Shown one piece after another: positions 35,416 to 44,962 of a stretch of DNA of 64,000 nucleotides (the stretch's first letter is position 1; each line of letters starts with the position of its first letter). The translations under genes and the position numbers were made by a program. The notes under the pieces were generated by a model that was given only the letters and a program-made list of their open reading frames with translations, did no database searches and was not told the DNA's origin. The stretch spans positions 1,426,001 through 1,490,000 of the forward strand of contig NZ_AMPG01000001.1 of the NCBI RefSeq assembly GCF_000299415.1, in the 5' to 3' direction. Source of the stretch: Candidatus Microthrix parvicella Bio17-1. Lineage in GTDB: Bacteria; Actinomycetota; Acidimicrobiia; Acidimicrobiales; Microtrichaceae.

Positions 35416-36556
35416 GCGGCACCGGCGACACCAGCGCCTCCAAGGCGGCAGAGATGCGAATCCCCCCTGGCGTTGGGGCCGAGCTCAGGGGTGTCACCGA
35501 ACACCAACCAGGTTGGACCATCACACGGTCAAGTTGGGCTCGCAGTTCGGATTCGGTATTGGCACCAAGCGTCACGCCCCGCTCTACGAGAACCTTGGCA
35601 AACGCCACCTGGTGCCCATCGACGTGCTCACCCATCTCGTCGTTGCGCGGCACGACCAGCGGCTTCACCCCGGCACGCAACGCATCCATCACGGTGCCCG
35701 GCCCCGCAGCACACACCACCGCATCCGCACGGGACATCAGATCCAACAGTTCGTCAAAGTCCAAGGCCTCCGGGCAGTACGCGACCCCACCTGGATGCGG
35801 GGCGGTGCCTCGCTGAATCACCACCTGGGCATCGTCGGCATGATCGTCGGCCCAGCGGCCGGCCCATGTCACCAGCCGACCGAACCGGTGGCTGTCGGTG
35901 CCCACCGTGACCACAACCAATGCCGGGTGTGAACCGGCGCGGCGCATTGCGACGTCGTCCTCAGCCCCGTTTGGACCGCGTGGGTTGACGGCGACGATCG
36001 GCGCATCGGGCCAGATCGTGCCCATCACCTGAGCGTTCGGATAGAGCGAACCCTGCTCCGGCCACTGCACCAACACCGCGTCGCTGACCCGACGCACGAG
36101 GCGGCCGGTCATCGTCGTCGAGTCGATGCGGTCATACACCTCCAGGTAGGCGGTCTTGATCCCCATCAACCGACCCAGCCAGAAGAAGGGCACCGCCACA
36201 CCCGCACCGGTGGACACGATCAGGTCGGGCCGCCGGCGCCGCAGTTCCCGCCAGGCCATCACCAGGTTGCGAGCCAGGTTGGGCAGATTGCGCGCGGTCG
36301 GGTGATGCGCCCACACGACCTCCTCGCCCCGCAACCGCGACACGACATCAGGCAAGTCGAAGCTGACCCACACCCGCCGGTGCCGTTGCCAGAACCCACT
36401 CAGCTCCAGCAGGTGGGAGAGGTGCCCACCGGAGGACGTCACCAACATCACCAACGCCTCGGTGCCGTCCGGACGCTTTCGGCCGCGACGAATCGCCACC
36501 GTCAGACCCTCGGCGCGCAGGCGTGGCGGCTCGGCATCGAACCCGAGGTTGCGCAT
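35390..36556 (-). CDS. Glycosyltransferase, PssD-PssE (Alg14-Alg13) fusion
   Basis: About 388 residues. The N-terminal half is PssD/Alg14-like (VMLVTSSGGHLSHLLEL, then RRPDLIVSTGAGVAVPFFW). The C-terminal half is PssE/Alg13-like, GT28 type (LVVVTVGTDSHRFGRLV, then MSRADAVVCAAGPGTVMDALRAGVKPLVVPR). In most bacteria these are two genes whose products form a membrane-bound pair adding a sugar to a lipid-linked acceptor; here they are one chain. The start ATG 36556 lies 7 bp after the previous stop; GTG 36580 is an alternative. A C-terminal extension past the GT core is present. Confidence 0.82.
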   Translation of the reverse strand: MRNLGFDAEPPRLRAEGLTVAIRRGRKRPDGTEALVMLVTSSGGHLSHLLELSGFWQRHRRVWVSFDLPDVVSRLRGEEVVWAHHPTARNLPNLARNLVMAWRELRRRRPDLIVSTGAGVAVPFFWLGRLMGIKTAYLEVYDRIDSTTMTGRLVRRVSDAVLVQWPEQGSLYPNAQVMGTIWPDAPIVAVNPRGPNGAEDDVAMRRAGSHPALVVVTVGTDSHRFGRLVTWAGRWADDHADDAQVVIQRGTAPHPGGVAYCPEALDFDELLDLMSRADAVVCAAGPGTVMDALRAGVKPLVVPRNDEMGEHVDGHQVAFAKVLVERGVTLGANTESELRAQLDRVMVQPGWCSVTPLSSAPTPGGIRISAALEALVSPVPHDTVAHRG

Positions 36557-36563
36557 CGTGCGG

Positions 36564-39500
36564 TCACAGTGCCACCACACCGGAGAGGTGCGCGTTGATG
36601 GAACGGAGGCTCTCGACGGTGGCAGTCAGTTCCTTGCGGTCGGCCGACTCCGATTCGACGGTCACCAGCACGCCGTCCACCTGCGGTGCCAAAGCAAGAG
36701 CGTCGGCGTAATCGGTGGGCGAAGGCGCGATCAGAACAACCTGATCGAAGGCGACCCCATTGGGGTCGGTCAACGCGTCCTTGAGGCCCGAGAAGCGGAA
36801 CAGTTGATCGCGTGCCTCCGCGCGTGACCCCACCGGCAACAGATAGAGGCCCTGACAACCGGGGATTTCCAGCACGGCGTCCTCCAGCCTGGCCGTGTTG
36901 GCCAACACCTCACCGAGCCCGGGCCCTCGGGGGACCGAGAAGTAGGCACCCAACGTGTCCTGGCGCAGGTTCGACCAGATCAACAGCACCCGGCTGCCCT
37001 CGCGGCCGAGGGTGACGGCCAGGTTCGCTGCGACCTCCTCAGCGGGGGCAGAACCCGCTGACGTCACCAGGAGGAACCTGGGCCCCGGGCCCTCCCAGCC
37101 TCCCAGTCGGAGGGCCAGGCGACGGTAGCTCTCGGCCTCGGCACCGTTGCCGTTGCCGGCCACCTCCACCCCGGGGGCATGGCGGCTGGCGGCGCGTCCG
37201 TACCACTCACCAAACCACTCCTTGTTGTCATCGTCGGCATCATCGTCGGTGGTGATCACGTTGACCGGGGTGGCCCCGACCAGCTCCTGGATGTCCTGGC
37301 TGCTGTGGACCCTCGGGTCGGTGCGGTCACGAATGAGCGCCACGAGGAACCCGACAACCAAGGCTGCGGCGACAACCCCGACGAGTACCACAGGTGCCCC
37401 CAGGCTGGTGCTGTCCACCGGCAGGGTTGCGGGACTGACCACGTTGCCCGTGGTGCTGTCCATGGACTGCCACCCCGATCTCTCCACCCTCAGGTTGCTC
37501 TGTTCGCTCAACTGGGAGTTGAGCTGTGCGGAGAGCACGGTCGCCTTGGTGGGGTTCTTCTCGGGGTCGACATCCTCCAGTCGGCGCGAGGTGGCGAGCA
37601 CCAGGTCGTCAAGCAGTTTCACCTGCTGGTCCAGCCCATTGATCACGCGGGATCGTCGGGATTCCTCCTGCTTTTGGCGAAGTGTCAGGTAGCTGTCGAC
37701 CAGCGCCTGCGCTCCAGCCTGTGCCGCCGCCGGATCGTCGGCCAGATAGCTGACGTCCAACGCCAGGCTGTCGGGAAGTACCGTGACCGAGGAGTGGTCC
37801 CGGAGTTGGTCGGCCGACACGTCGTCGCCCAACAGTTCAGCGGCGCGCTGTGCCACCTCGTCGGAGCGCAGGATGCTCTTCTGAGTGGCGGTGAGCGTGG
37901 CGACCGGGCTGATCCCGCCGGTGCCGGAGCTTCCTGGCGCGGTCGGTGCCTGTTCCAACACAATTCGAGCAGTGGATTGGTAGCCGGGCTCGGCCTTGGC
38001 CAGGTAGGCCAGACCAAACAGCGCTCCAAGCACGCCGGCCATCGCGATGATGACAAACCGTCGACGGGCCAGGCCGAGATAGTCGGCCAGGGTTGGGGTG
38101 TCTTCACCGTCCACGACGGCCTCCCTTGATGGTCGGGGGTTGGCAGCAAGAGTCGACGGCCGCGCCGGGGCGACCCGCTCGCTGGTTGAGCGTGCCGTGA
38201 GCGGACGCGTGGCCGCCTCGGAACGAAGTCGGGCCGGCAGCCGACCGTGTCGAGACTGCGCCCGACCGGGGAGCAACCGGTCCAATCCGGTCTCACTTCG
38301 GAACCGCCACACACACCCGACGAAGGTGACCGTGCCACCCACAACGGCCACGATGAGGCCGAGCCAGGTTGCACCAAACGACACCCGACAGAGCAACGTG
38401 ACGACGCCAACGGAGGCGGTGGCAAGACCGGCGCTCCACGCTGCGGGGCGGCTGATCATGTTCAAACCCATCCGCTGGTGGGCCTGCCAGGCCGGCAACA
38501 CCACCAGCAGCACCAGGGTGAGCGCCCAGATGACCCCGGCCCCGGTGATGCCAAGCCGGGGGATGAGCACCAGGTTTCCGACCAGGTTGAAGACGACGGC
38601 GATACCGGCATTTCCCATGGCCTGGGAACTCTTGCCCCCCATGAGAATGACCGATCCCGCCGGACCGAACAGGGAGAACACCATCAGGCCGAGCGAGAGT
38701 GCGATCAGGGCTCCCTGGGCTGCCAACACCTCCGGGCCGAACACCCCCAACAACACCGGGGCGAACCCGATCGTCACCAGGTAGATCGGCCAGGTGAGCG
38801 CCGTCTGCCAACCCGCAGCGGTACGAACCAGGTGCGAGGTGGCACGGCCACGATGCCTGGCCATCAGGCTCGAAACCCTGGGGCCAACCACCTGCATGAT
38901 CGCCTCGGAGATGAAGGCGCCAATCACCACGTACCGGGTGCCCGAAGCGTAGACACCGGCCGCCTGGGTGGACACCAGGGCACTCACCAGCAGCGTGTCA
39001 ATCCAGGCGATCGACACCTCGAAGGTCTGCCCGGCGGCACGCGGAGCGCTGAATGCCCAAAATGCCTTGGCGATGGCCGGCCACGACGTTCGGTCAAAGC
39101 TCGGGCCACCATGGGGCGAGTCCGCTCCCGAGGCGACGCTGGCCATACGGGGTTCGTCGGGCGTCAAACGGGCCGCTTGAAGCAGGCGCCGCGACACGAC
39201 GACCGCCGGAATCAGAGCCACCAGGTTGGTCAAAGCCCAGACGCGAGCCACAGCGACCACATCGCCACCCAGCCTGGTGGTGAGAAGGACAACGACCGGC
39301 AGCAACAACGCCCGTCCAATCTTCTCAATCACGGCCTGGGGCCACATCACCTCGTAGCCGCGGGTGGAACTCACCAACACCGTCTCGATCACGGCCAGTG
39401 GAAGCAGCGGCGCCAACGCCAAGAACACCCGGGCCAGCTGGGGCACGCCCGTACCGTTGGCGAATAGGTCGGCCAACCACGTCGACTGTGCCCCCATCAG

Positions 39501-40022
39501 CCAGGCGAACAGCAGGCTGATGCCCACCACCGGCACCAGGCTGACGGCCATCATCTTGGGGATGACGTCCACCGCGTGCACGGCGCGCAGGCGGGAGATC
39601 CAACGGATCAACCCCGTTGCCGACCCCAGCTCGGCGACACGAGCCAGGATGTTGAACGCGGCGATGGCCACCAGCGCCACACCGGCGGTCTCCGTACCAA
39701 GTTCATGGTTGAGCACCCACAGGAGCGCAAAGTTGGCAGCGCCGTACACCACGGCGGCCACCAGGTTGAGCGCGCCGCCGCGTGCCACCCCGCCGAGGGA
39801 GCCCGCCTCCCGATCTGGGAGATGACCGCGACCGCCGCCTTGGTCCAGATCCGACTGCACCTCGACATGGATCTCGCCGAATACGGCCTGCACGCCTGGC
39901 GCGGGCTGCGGACCCGAGTGGCCAGGTTCGTGCCTCATCACCGGCGGCGGGAGCAATGCCGAATTGGGACCGGCGCCGAGCGCCATGTCCATCTCAAGTT
40001 CACGAGACGGCGGCCACCTCAC
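36564..40022 (-). CDS. Wzx flippase - Wzz - BY-kinase-like (pseudokinase) fusion
   Basis: A 1152-residue protein combining three functions. Residues 80-575 are a Wzx/MATE-type flippase with about 14 hydrophobic segments. A basic linker (575-640) leads to a Wzz/PCP copolymerase domain (641-905): TM1 about 655-675, a periplasmic coiled region, and TM2 about 876-897. Residues 915-1152 resemble a BY-kinase/CpsD domain, but the Walker A segment is VTSAGSAPAEEVAANLA with no GKS/T, Walker A' is LLIWSNLR with no Asp, and no Tyr-rich tail exists. It is probably catalytically dead. The N-terminal 80 residues are disordered and cytoplasmic. GTG 40022 overlaps the previous stop (GTGA) and has GGGGAGGGG upstream. 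Confidence 0.88.
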   Translation of the reverse strand: MRWPPSRELEMDMALGAGPNSALLPPPVMRHEPGHSGPQPAPGVQAVFGEIHVEVQSDLDQGGGRGHLPDREAGSLGGVARGGALNLVAAVVYGAANFALLWVLNHELGTETAGVALVAIAAFNILARVAELGSATGLIRWISRLRAVHAVDVIPKMMAVSLVPVVGISLLFAWLMGAQSTWLADLFANGTGVPQLARVFLALAPLLPLAVIETVLVSSTRGYEVMWPQAVIEKIGRALLLPVVVLLTTRLGGDVVAVARVWALTNLVALIPAVVVSRRLLQAARLTPDEPRMASVASGADSPHGGPSFDRTSWPAIAKAFWAFSAPRAAGQTFEVSIAWIDTLLVSALVSTQAAGVYASGTRYVVIGAFISEAIMQVVGPRVSSLMARHRGRATSHLVRTAAGWQTALTWPIYLVTIGFAPVLLGVFGPEVLAAQGALIALSLGLMVFSLFGPAGSVILMGGKSSQAMGNAGIAVVFNLVGNLVLIPRLGITGAGVIWALTLVLLVVLPAWQAHQRMGLNMISRPAAWSAGLATASVGVVTLLCRVSFGATWLGLIVAVVGGTVTFVGCVWRFRSETGLDRLLPGRAQSRHGRLPARLRSEAATRPLTARSTSERVAPARPSTLAANPRPSREAVVDGEDTPTLADYLGLARRRFVIIAMAGVLGALFGLAYLAKAEPGYQSTARIVLEQAPTAPGSSGTGGISPVATLTATQKSILRSDEVAQRAAELLGDDVSADQLRDHSSVTVLPDSLALDVSYLADDPAAAQAGAQALVDSYLTLRQKQEESRRSRVINGLDQQVKLLDDLVLATSRRLEDVDPEKNPTKATVLSAQLNSQLSEQSNLRVERSGWQSMDSTTGNVVSPATLPVDSTSLGAPVVLVGVVAAALVVGFLVALIRDRTDPRVHSSQDIQELVGATPVNVITTDDDADDDNKEWFGEWYGRAASRHAPGVEVAGNGNGAEAESYRRLALRLGGWEGPGPRFLLVTSAGSAPAEEVAANLAVTLGREGSRVLLIWSNLRQDTLGAYFSVPRGPGLGEVLANTARLEDAVLEIPGCQGLYLLPVGSRAEARDQLFRFSGLKDALTDPNGVAFDQVVLIAPSPTDYADALALAPQVDGVLVTVESESADRKELTATVESLRSINAHLSGVVAL

Positions 40023-41350
40023 CGCTCCCCTCCCCCAGCTGCGGCCTTGGCGCAGTTCACCAGCTCATCGCACAACACAGGCAGGTCACCGAGCGCCTCG
40101 AGGTGGCCGGGCGCCCCTGCACGGGCGGCATCGATCAACCTCGCAGCCAGTTCCAAGACGTGAGCACAAGCCACCACCTGCCCCGTATCGGCACCCACCC
40201 CCAGGGAATCGAGGCTTTGAGCCCCAAGAATCCTCGACCGTTGGAGCGCCCTCGCCACGTCGACCGACCCGGTGACGTGCAGCTGCTGGTAATGCCAGTG
40301 ATAGGCGTCGAGGCCAACCGGCCGGTCAGCCCCCGAGTACTCCCAGTCCCACACCCACAGCGAGGCGCCCGACCACGCCAGATTCCATGGCACCCAGTCG
40401 CCGTGCCATCGGCCCAGTGGCACCGGGAGGTCAGCGATCAGCTCGGCGGCACGTTTCCATGCATCGGCGAACCGGTCCCAAGCGTCGCGCCTCGCCGAAT
40501 CCAGGCCTGCGGGCCGTGCCGCGACCAGTGCGTCAGCCCAGGTGGCTCCACCCGACGACGCGAACGCCTGGAGCCGCGGTGGCCCATCCAGGCCGGCGAC
40601 CTCGAGAAGCGCTTCGGGTCGAAGCCCGTCGTCAACCGACATGCGCACCACGTCGGCGGGCATCGGCGCGGTGACCGAGACCACCGTGTCGCCCCACTCG
40701 AAGCGTTCCAGCAGCGTTGGACTGGCGAACTGGCTGCGCTTTCGTCGTACCAGTTGATGCAGCACGGCCGCCTCAGTCTCGACCTGGGCACGCGTGAGCT
40801 CGGTCCAGCCCACCTTGGCGTAAGCCACCGGCGTTCCGTCCAAGGCGAAGAGCTGCAGCGTTGGCGTCCAGAACGGGTCCACGTTGCGGGGCGAGGTGGC
40901 GAAGCTCAGATCGTCACGTCCAAGCCGTCGAGCCAGTTCATGCAGCAGGGGAACCAACTGCTCGTCGGCGCCCGCAAAACGTCCGGTGGGCGGCCCGCTG
41001 GTCATCGCAGTGCCCTGAACCCTTTGGAGCACACCGCTGCCCAGGCCCCAACCAACCACCGCCCTTCGGCGGGCAACCGCCGGGGGCCGAAGGCGGTTGT
41101 AGGCCAGACAACTGGCTGCGGCCGCTCGGCGGGTCTCGGTCGGTACGTAAAACCTCGGGTTCGCGGCGGTGGGAAACGCCCGATGCGTTTCGTCGTCGCT
41201 TGCGACGGCGACGGGTCGAAGCCCCAGGAGATCACCCAATACCGCGACCGAATCGTCGCTGAACACCTGCGTGCGGGCTCCCCGCTCCGTGACCGGTCCA
41301 CGCTGGTCAAGCGACTCAGCCGATCGTGTGCCACCGCCGTGCCTGCTCAT
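40019..41350 (-). CDS. APH-fold phosphotransferase in polysaccharide cluster
   Basis: A 443-residue protein with a C-terminal aminoglycoside-phosphotransferase/choline-kinase-like domain: catalytic loop LGRWHGDWVPWNLAWSG and metal loop WVWDWEYSGAD. The N-terminal 130 residues are unrecognised. Coupled starts and stops (ATGA) link it to the GT2 gene before it and the fusion gene after it, so it acts in the glycan pathway, possibly phosphorylating a sugar or lipid, rather than in drug resistance. Substrate unknown. Confidence 0.78.
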   Translation of the reverse strand: MSRHGGGTRSAESLDQRGPVTERGARTQVFSDDSVAVLGDLLGLRPVAVASDDETHRAFPTAANPRFYVPTETRRAAAASCLAYNRLRPPAVARRRAVVGWGLGSGVLQRVQGTAMTSGPPTGRFAGADEQLVPLLHELARRLGRDDLSFATSPRNVDPFWTPTLQLFALDGTPVAYAKVGWTELTRAQVETEAAVLHQLVRRKRSQFASPTLLERFEWGDTVVSVTAPMPADVVRMSVDDGLRPEALLEVAGLDGPPRLQAFASSGGATWADALVAARPAGLDSARRDAWDRFADAWKRAAELIADLPVPLGRWHGDWVPWNLAWSGASLWVWDWEYSGADRPVGLDAYHWHYQQLHVTGSVDVARALQRSRILGAQSLDSLGVGADTGQVVACAHVLELAARLIDAARAGAPGHLEALGDLPVLCDELVNCAKAAAGGGER

Positions 41351-42402
41351 AGTCCCCGACCACGACGATTCAACGCGGCGACCACCCGCCCCGGCGGCAC
41401 CAGTCGGGCCCACACCCCGATGGCCAACCAGGCCCGCGGCTGGCGCAGGTCGGCGGCGAGCGCGGCGCGGATCAGCCGCCTGGCCTCGACGCGGTTGCCC
41501 GCCGAAGCCGCAGCGAATGCTCGCTGGCCCAGCACGCGGGCATGCCCCCTCGGATGGTCAACGAACTCCGGGAACCGCTCCAGCAGGTACCCCAGGGCGG
41601 TGTCGATCGTCCGCCAGCGTTCCGCAAACAGCGACCCTCCCCCCCACCCCTTGCACACCAACGGGGACCGGGTGGTGGGCAGCGGATGGCGCTGCGCGGC
41701 GCGCAGCACAAACTCGTAGTCCTCGGCGTAGCCGCCGGGGATCTCCTCGTCGGCGCCGCCGAGACGGTCGGGGTCGAGGAACGCATCACGGCGCACCATG
41801 GTGGTGACGAATTCCACCTCCATCATGCGATCGTCCAGCAGGTCGCCCATCGTGACCGCTTCGGTGAGGAGCGGCCGTTCGGTGATCGTGCCGAGGTGGT
41901 CCACCAGCAGACCGCACACCACAGCGTCGACCTCGGGGCGACGCTCCAGCAACGCCACCTGGGTCTCGGTCTTGTCTGGCAACCAGGTGTCGTCGTCGTC
42001 GCAAAAGCCCAGAAACTCCCCGGTCGCCACCTCCGCCCCACAGTTCCGGCCCGCCGGGAGCCCCCGGCGATGGGTGTTTCTCAGCACGGTCACCGGGCGA
42101 CGAGCGTCGTTGACGTTGAGCGAGGTATCGGGTGCGGTGCCGTCGTACACGACGAGGGTTTCGATCACACCGTCGTACCGTTGAGCAACGATGGACGCGA
42201 TCGCCTCACGTAGGAGTTTCGGACGATCAACGGTGCAGATCACCACCGAGGCTCGGGGCCGACCCAAAGCCGCGCCGACCTCGGACACCTGCTGCGACGA
42301 CGCTGCGGCTGTGCCCGCAACCGTCGCCGCCAATGGGTGATTTCCTACCGCAGCTTGCTTGACGCGCTCACTGCCGGCGCTCGCCTGATCCCGCATGCCC
42401 AT
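41347..42402 (-). CDS. Family 2 glycosyltransferase
   Basis: About 351 residues with a GT-A fold: nucleotide-binding ASVVICTVDRPKLLREAIAS, RRGLPAGRNCGAEVATGEFLGFCDDDD (the DxD-type metal site), and acceptor region EEIPGGYAEDYEFVLRAAQ containing the ED of the catalytic base. A helical C-terminal extension (about 80 residues) follows. It opens the polysaccharide operon, 91 bp after hemL. The ORF is open further upstream, but MGMRDQASAG at 42402 is the most credible start. Sugar specificity unknown. Confidence 0.82.
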   Translation of the reverse strand: MGMRDQASAGSERVKQAAVGNHPLAATVAGTAAASSQQVSEVGAALGRPRASVVICTVDRPKLLREAIASIVAQRYDGVIETLVVYDGTAPDTSLNVNDARRPVTVLRNTHRRGLPAGRNCGAEVATGEFLGFCDDDDTWLPDKTETQVALLERRPEVDAVVCGLLVDHLGTITERPLLTEAVTMGDLLDDRMMEVEFVTTMVRRDAFLDPDRLGGADEEIPGGYAEDYEFVLRAAQRHPLPTTRSPLVCKGWGGGSLFAERWRTIDTALGYLLERFPEFVDHPRGHARVLGQRAFAAASAGNRVEARRLIRAALAADLRQPRAWLAIGVWARLVPPGRVVAALNRRGRGL

Positions 42403-42493
42403 CCCGATTGTCGTGGTCCCGCCAGGGACGTTGCGAGGGTATCGCCGGCCGGCAGCGATCCGACCCTGTCCGACGAGACACTGAGCAGAAGGG

Positions 42494-43783
42494 CTAAATG
42501 GACCCCTCTGCCATGCGCACAGCCACCTGAGCGGCGGCCTCGGCGGTGCGGGCGATGTCCTCGGGGCGGTGGGCAAGGGACGGGAACATCACCTCGTATG
42601 GCCCGGGAGCCAGAGCGATGCCTGCATCCAACATGCCATGGAAGAACTGTGGGTACAGGCCCAGCGACACCGAGGCGCGTGCAGACTCGAAGTCGACGGG
42701 CAGATCGGAGCCAAAGAACACCCCAACCAACGGGCCCACCCTTGGCACCCTCGCCTCGATCCCGGCGTCCGAAAATGCTCGATGCAGGCCGTCGGCCAGC
42801 GCCTCGGCGGTGTCCTCCAGCTGCGAGTATGCATCTGGGGTGAGCAACTCCAAGACAGCGAGCCCGGCTGCGGTGGCCAGCGGGTTCCCTGACAGCGTGC
42901 CCGCCTGATACACCGGGCCGAGGGGCGAGATATGACTCATCAGCTCGGTCGACGCGCCGTAGGCACCGACGGGCAGGCCTCCACCGATCACCTTGCCGAA
43001 GCACCAGATGTCGGGGGTGACCGACAGGAACTCGGTGGCGCCACCGAAGGCCAGCCGGAAACCGCAGATGACCTCGTCGAACATCAACAGTGCGCCCACT
43101 CGGTTGCACTCGTCGCGCAGCCCCTCGAGGAAGCCATCTCGAGGGGCGATCAAGCCCATGTTGGCCGCCACCGGCTCCACCACCACGACGGCCACCGTCT
43201 CGTCCAGCGTGGGCACCACGTTGTAGGGAGCCACCACGGTGTCGGCGATCGACCCCGGCGTCACCCCGGCCGAGTCCGGCGTGGAGGTCTCGCCCAGGTC
43301 GAACCCCTCGATGACGCCCGAGCCCGACGAGGCCAACAGCGCGTCGGAATGGCCGTGGTAGTTGCCGACGAACTTCACGATCTTGTTGCGGCCGGTTGCG
43401 CCTCGGGCCAGACGGATGGCCGACATGGTGGCCTCGGTGCCCGACGACACCAGCCGCAGCTGCTCAAGGCCATCGATTCGGCCCACCATGGTCTCCGCCA
43501 ACCGCACCTCGCCCTCGGTGGGTGCACCGAACGTGGTGCCACGTTTGGCAGCCGCCTCGATGGTGGCGATCACCTTCGGGTGCGCGTGGCCCACGATTGA
43601 GGCGCCGTAGCTCTGCACGTAGTCGAGGAACACCGCTCCTTCCACGTCGGTGACGTAGGCACCGTGGCCCTCAGCGATGAAGTTTGGGGTGCCTCCGACC
43701 GAACGGAACGCCCGCACCGGCGAGTTGACCCCGCCGGGCATCACTCTGAGCCCGCGCTGATACAGATCGTGATTGGAGGTCAT
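42494..43783 (-). CDS. hemL: Glutamate-1-semialdehyde 2,1-aminomutase
   Basis: A 429-residue PLP enzyme that converts glutamate-1-semialdehyde to 5-aminolevulinate, the second step of the C5 haem pathway begun by HemA. The PLP lysine is K264 in FGKVIGGGLPVGAYG, and MFDEVICGFR holds the aspartate that contacts the ring nitrogen. MPGGVNSPVRAF at the N-terminus is the family hallmark. AGGAG precedes the ATG at 43783. It is 53 bp downstream of hemB on the same strand. Confidence 0.95.
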   Translation of the reverse strand: MTSNHDLYQRGLRVMPGGVNSPVRAFRSVGGTPNFIAEGHGAYVTDVEGAVFLDYVQSYGASIVGHAHPKVIATIEAAAKRGTTFGAPTEGEVRLAETMVGRIDGLEQLRLVSSGTEATMSAIRLARGATGRNKIVKFVGNYHGHSDALLASSGSGVIEGFDLGETSTPDSAGVTPGSIADTVVAPYNVVPTLDETVAVVVVEPVAANMGLIAPRDGFLEGLRDECNRVGALLMFDEVICGFRLAFGGATEFLSVTPDIWCFGKVIGGGLPVGAYGASTELMSHISPLGPVYQAGTLSGNPLATAAGLAVLELLTPDAYSQLEDTAEALADGLHRAFSDAGIEARVPRVGPLVGVFFGSDLPVDFESARASVSLGLYPQFFHGMLDAGIALAPGPYEVMFPSLAHRPEDIARTAEAAAQVAVRMAEGSI

Positions 43784-43836
43784 CGGGGCTCCTTGTTGGC
43801 TGGAACTGACGGGGCGGAAAGAGAGCGAAAGGTAGT

Positions 43837-44838
43837 TCAGGCCTGGGCAAACAGTTCGGCCATCGTTCGGGCAAAATAGGTCAGGATGAAGTCTGCGCCC
43901 GCTCGACGGATGGCCAGCAACTGCTCGAGCGCTGCGGCCTCCAGGTCGAGCCAGCCCCGTTGAGCGGCTGCATGCAGGGCGGCATATTCGCCCGACACCT
44001 GGTAGGCGGCCAAGGGTACGTTCACCAGGTCACGAGCCCGGGTGATCACATCCAGATAGGTGAGGGCGGGCTTCACCATGACCATGTCGGCGCCCTCGGC
44101 GACGTCCATGCGCAGTTCCTCAGCGGCTTCGCGGGCATTGGCCGGGTCCTGCTGATAGCCGCGACGATCGCCGCCGTCGGCGATGGTGACGTCGACCGCG
44201 TCGCGGAAGGGCCCGTAGAAGGCCGACGCGTACTTGGCGGAATACGCCAGGATGGCCACGTCGGTGGCGGCATCGCCATCGAGTGCACGCCGGATTGCGG
44301 CCACTTGACCGTCCATCATGCCCGAGGGCGCCACCACGTCCACACCGGCGGCCGCTTGGGCGTTGGCCACCCGGCCATACAGTTCGAGCGTGGCATCGTT
44401 GTCCACCCGGCCCGCTCCGTCGACGACGCCGCAATGGCCATGATCGGTGTACTCGTCAAGGCACAGATCGGCCATGACCACCATCGAGTCGCCCACCTCG
44501 GCCTTCACATCGGCGATGGCAAGTTGCACGATCCCGTCGGGGTCCCATGCTCCTGAGCCGACGTCGTCTTTTCGTTCGGGTACGCCAAAGAGGATGAGCG
44601 CAGGCACACCCAACTCGGCCAATGCCGTCACCTCGGCCCGCAGCGAGTCCCGGCTGTGCTGCGAGACCCCCGGAAGGCTGTCGATCGGCTGGGGCCTGGT
44701 GATGCCCTCACGCACGAACAGTGGGGCAACCAGATCGTCCACCCCCAAGCGGGTCTCGGCCACCAGCCGGCGCATCGCCGGGCTCGAGCGCATTCGTCGG
44801 GGTCGGCGGGCGGGGAAGCCGGACGAGTCGAGATCCAT
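43837..44838 (-). CDS. hemB: Porphobilinogen synthase (5-ALA dehydratase)
   Basis: A 333-residue TIM-barrel enzyme that condenses two ALA molecules to porphobilinogen. The two active-site lysines are K202 (YSAKYASAFYGPFRDA) and K256 (MVMVKPALTYLD). The metal-site loop DLCLDEYTDHGHCG has Cys126 and Cys136 but Asp128 where zinc-type enzymes have the middle Cys, so the site is intermediate between zinc and magnesium types. The ATG at 44838 is chosen; the frame is open further but that part looks non-coding. Confidence 0.95.
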   Translation of the reverse strand: MDLDSSGFPARRPRRMRSSPAMRRLVAETRLGVDDLVAPLFVREGITRPQPIDSLPGVSQHSRDSLRAEVTALAELGVPALILFGVPERKDDVGSGAWDPDGIVQLAIADVKAEVGDSMVVMADLCLDEYTDHGHCGVVDGAGRVDNDATLELYGRVANAQAAAGVDVVAPSGMMDGQVAAIRRALDGDAATDVAILAYSAKYASAFYGPFRDAVDVTIADGGDRRGYQQDPANAREAAEELRMDVAEGADMVMVKPALTYLDVITRARDLVNVPLAAYQVSGEYAALHAAAQRGWLDLEAAALEQLLAIRRAGADFILTYFARTMAELFAQA

Positions 44839-44962
44839 GCCGTCATGGTACCGGTGGGGCCATGGCCCCTCGGAGGCAGGCAGGGGGATGGGAAGTCCGG
44901 AGCCTGTCGCTCGCAGATCGCGAACCTCGCGTCGGTCTGCTCCTTGACGAACGGTGCTCGTC

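Noticed and set aside
40019-41350. Aminoglycoside resistance enzyme
   Set aside because: Only the kinase fold is shared; coupling to glycan genes argues for a biosynthetic role.
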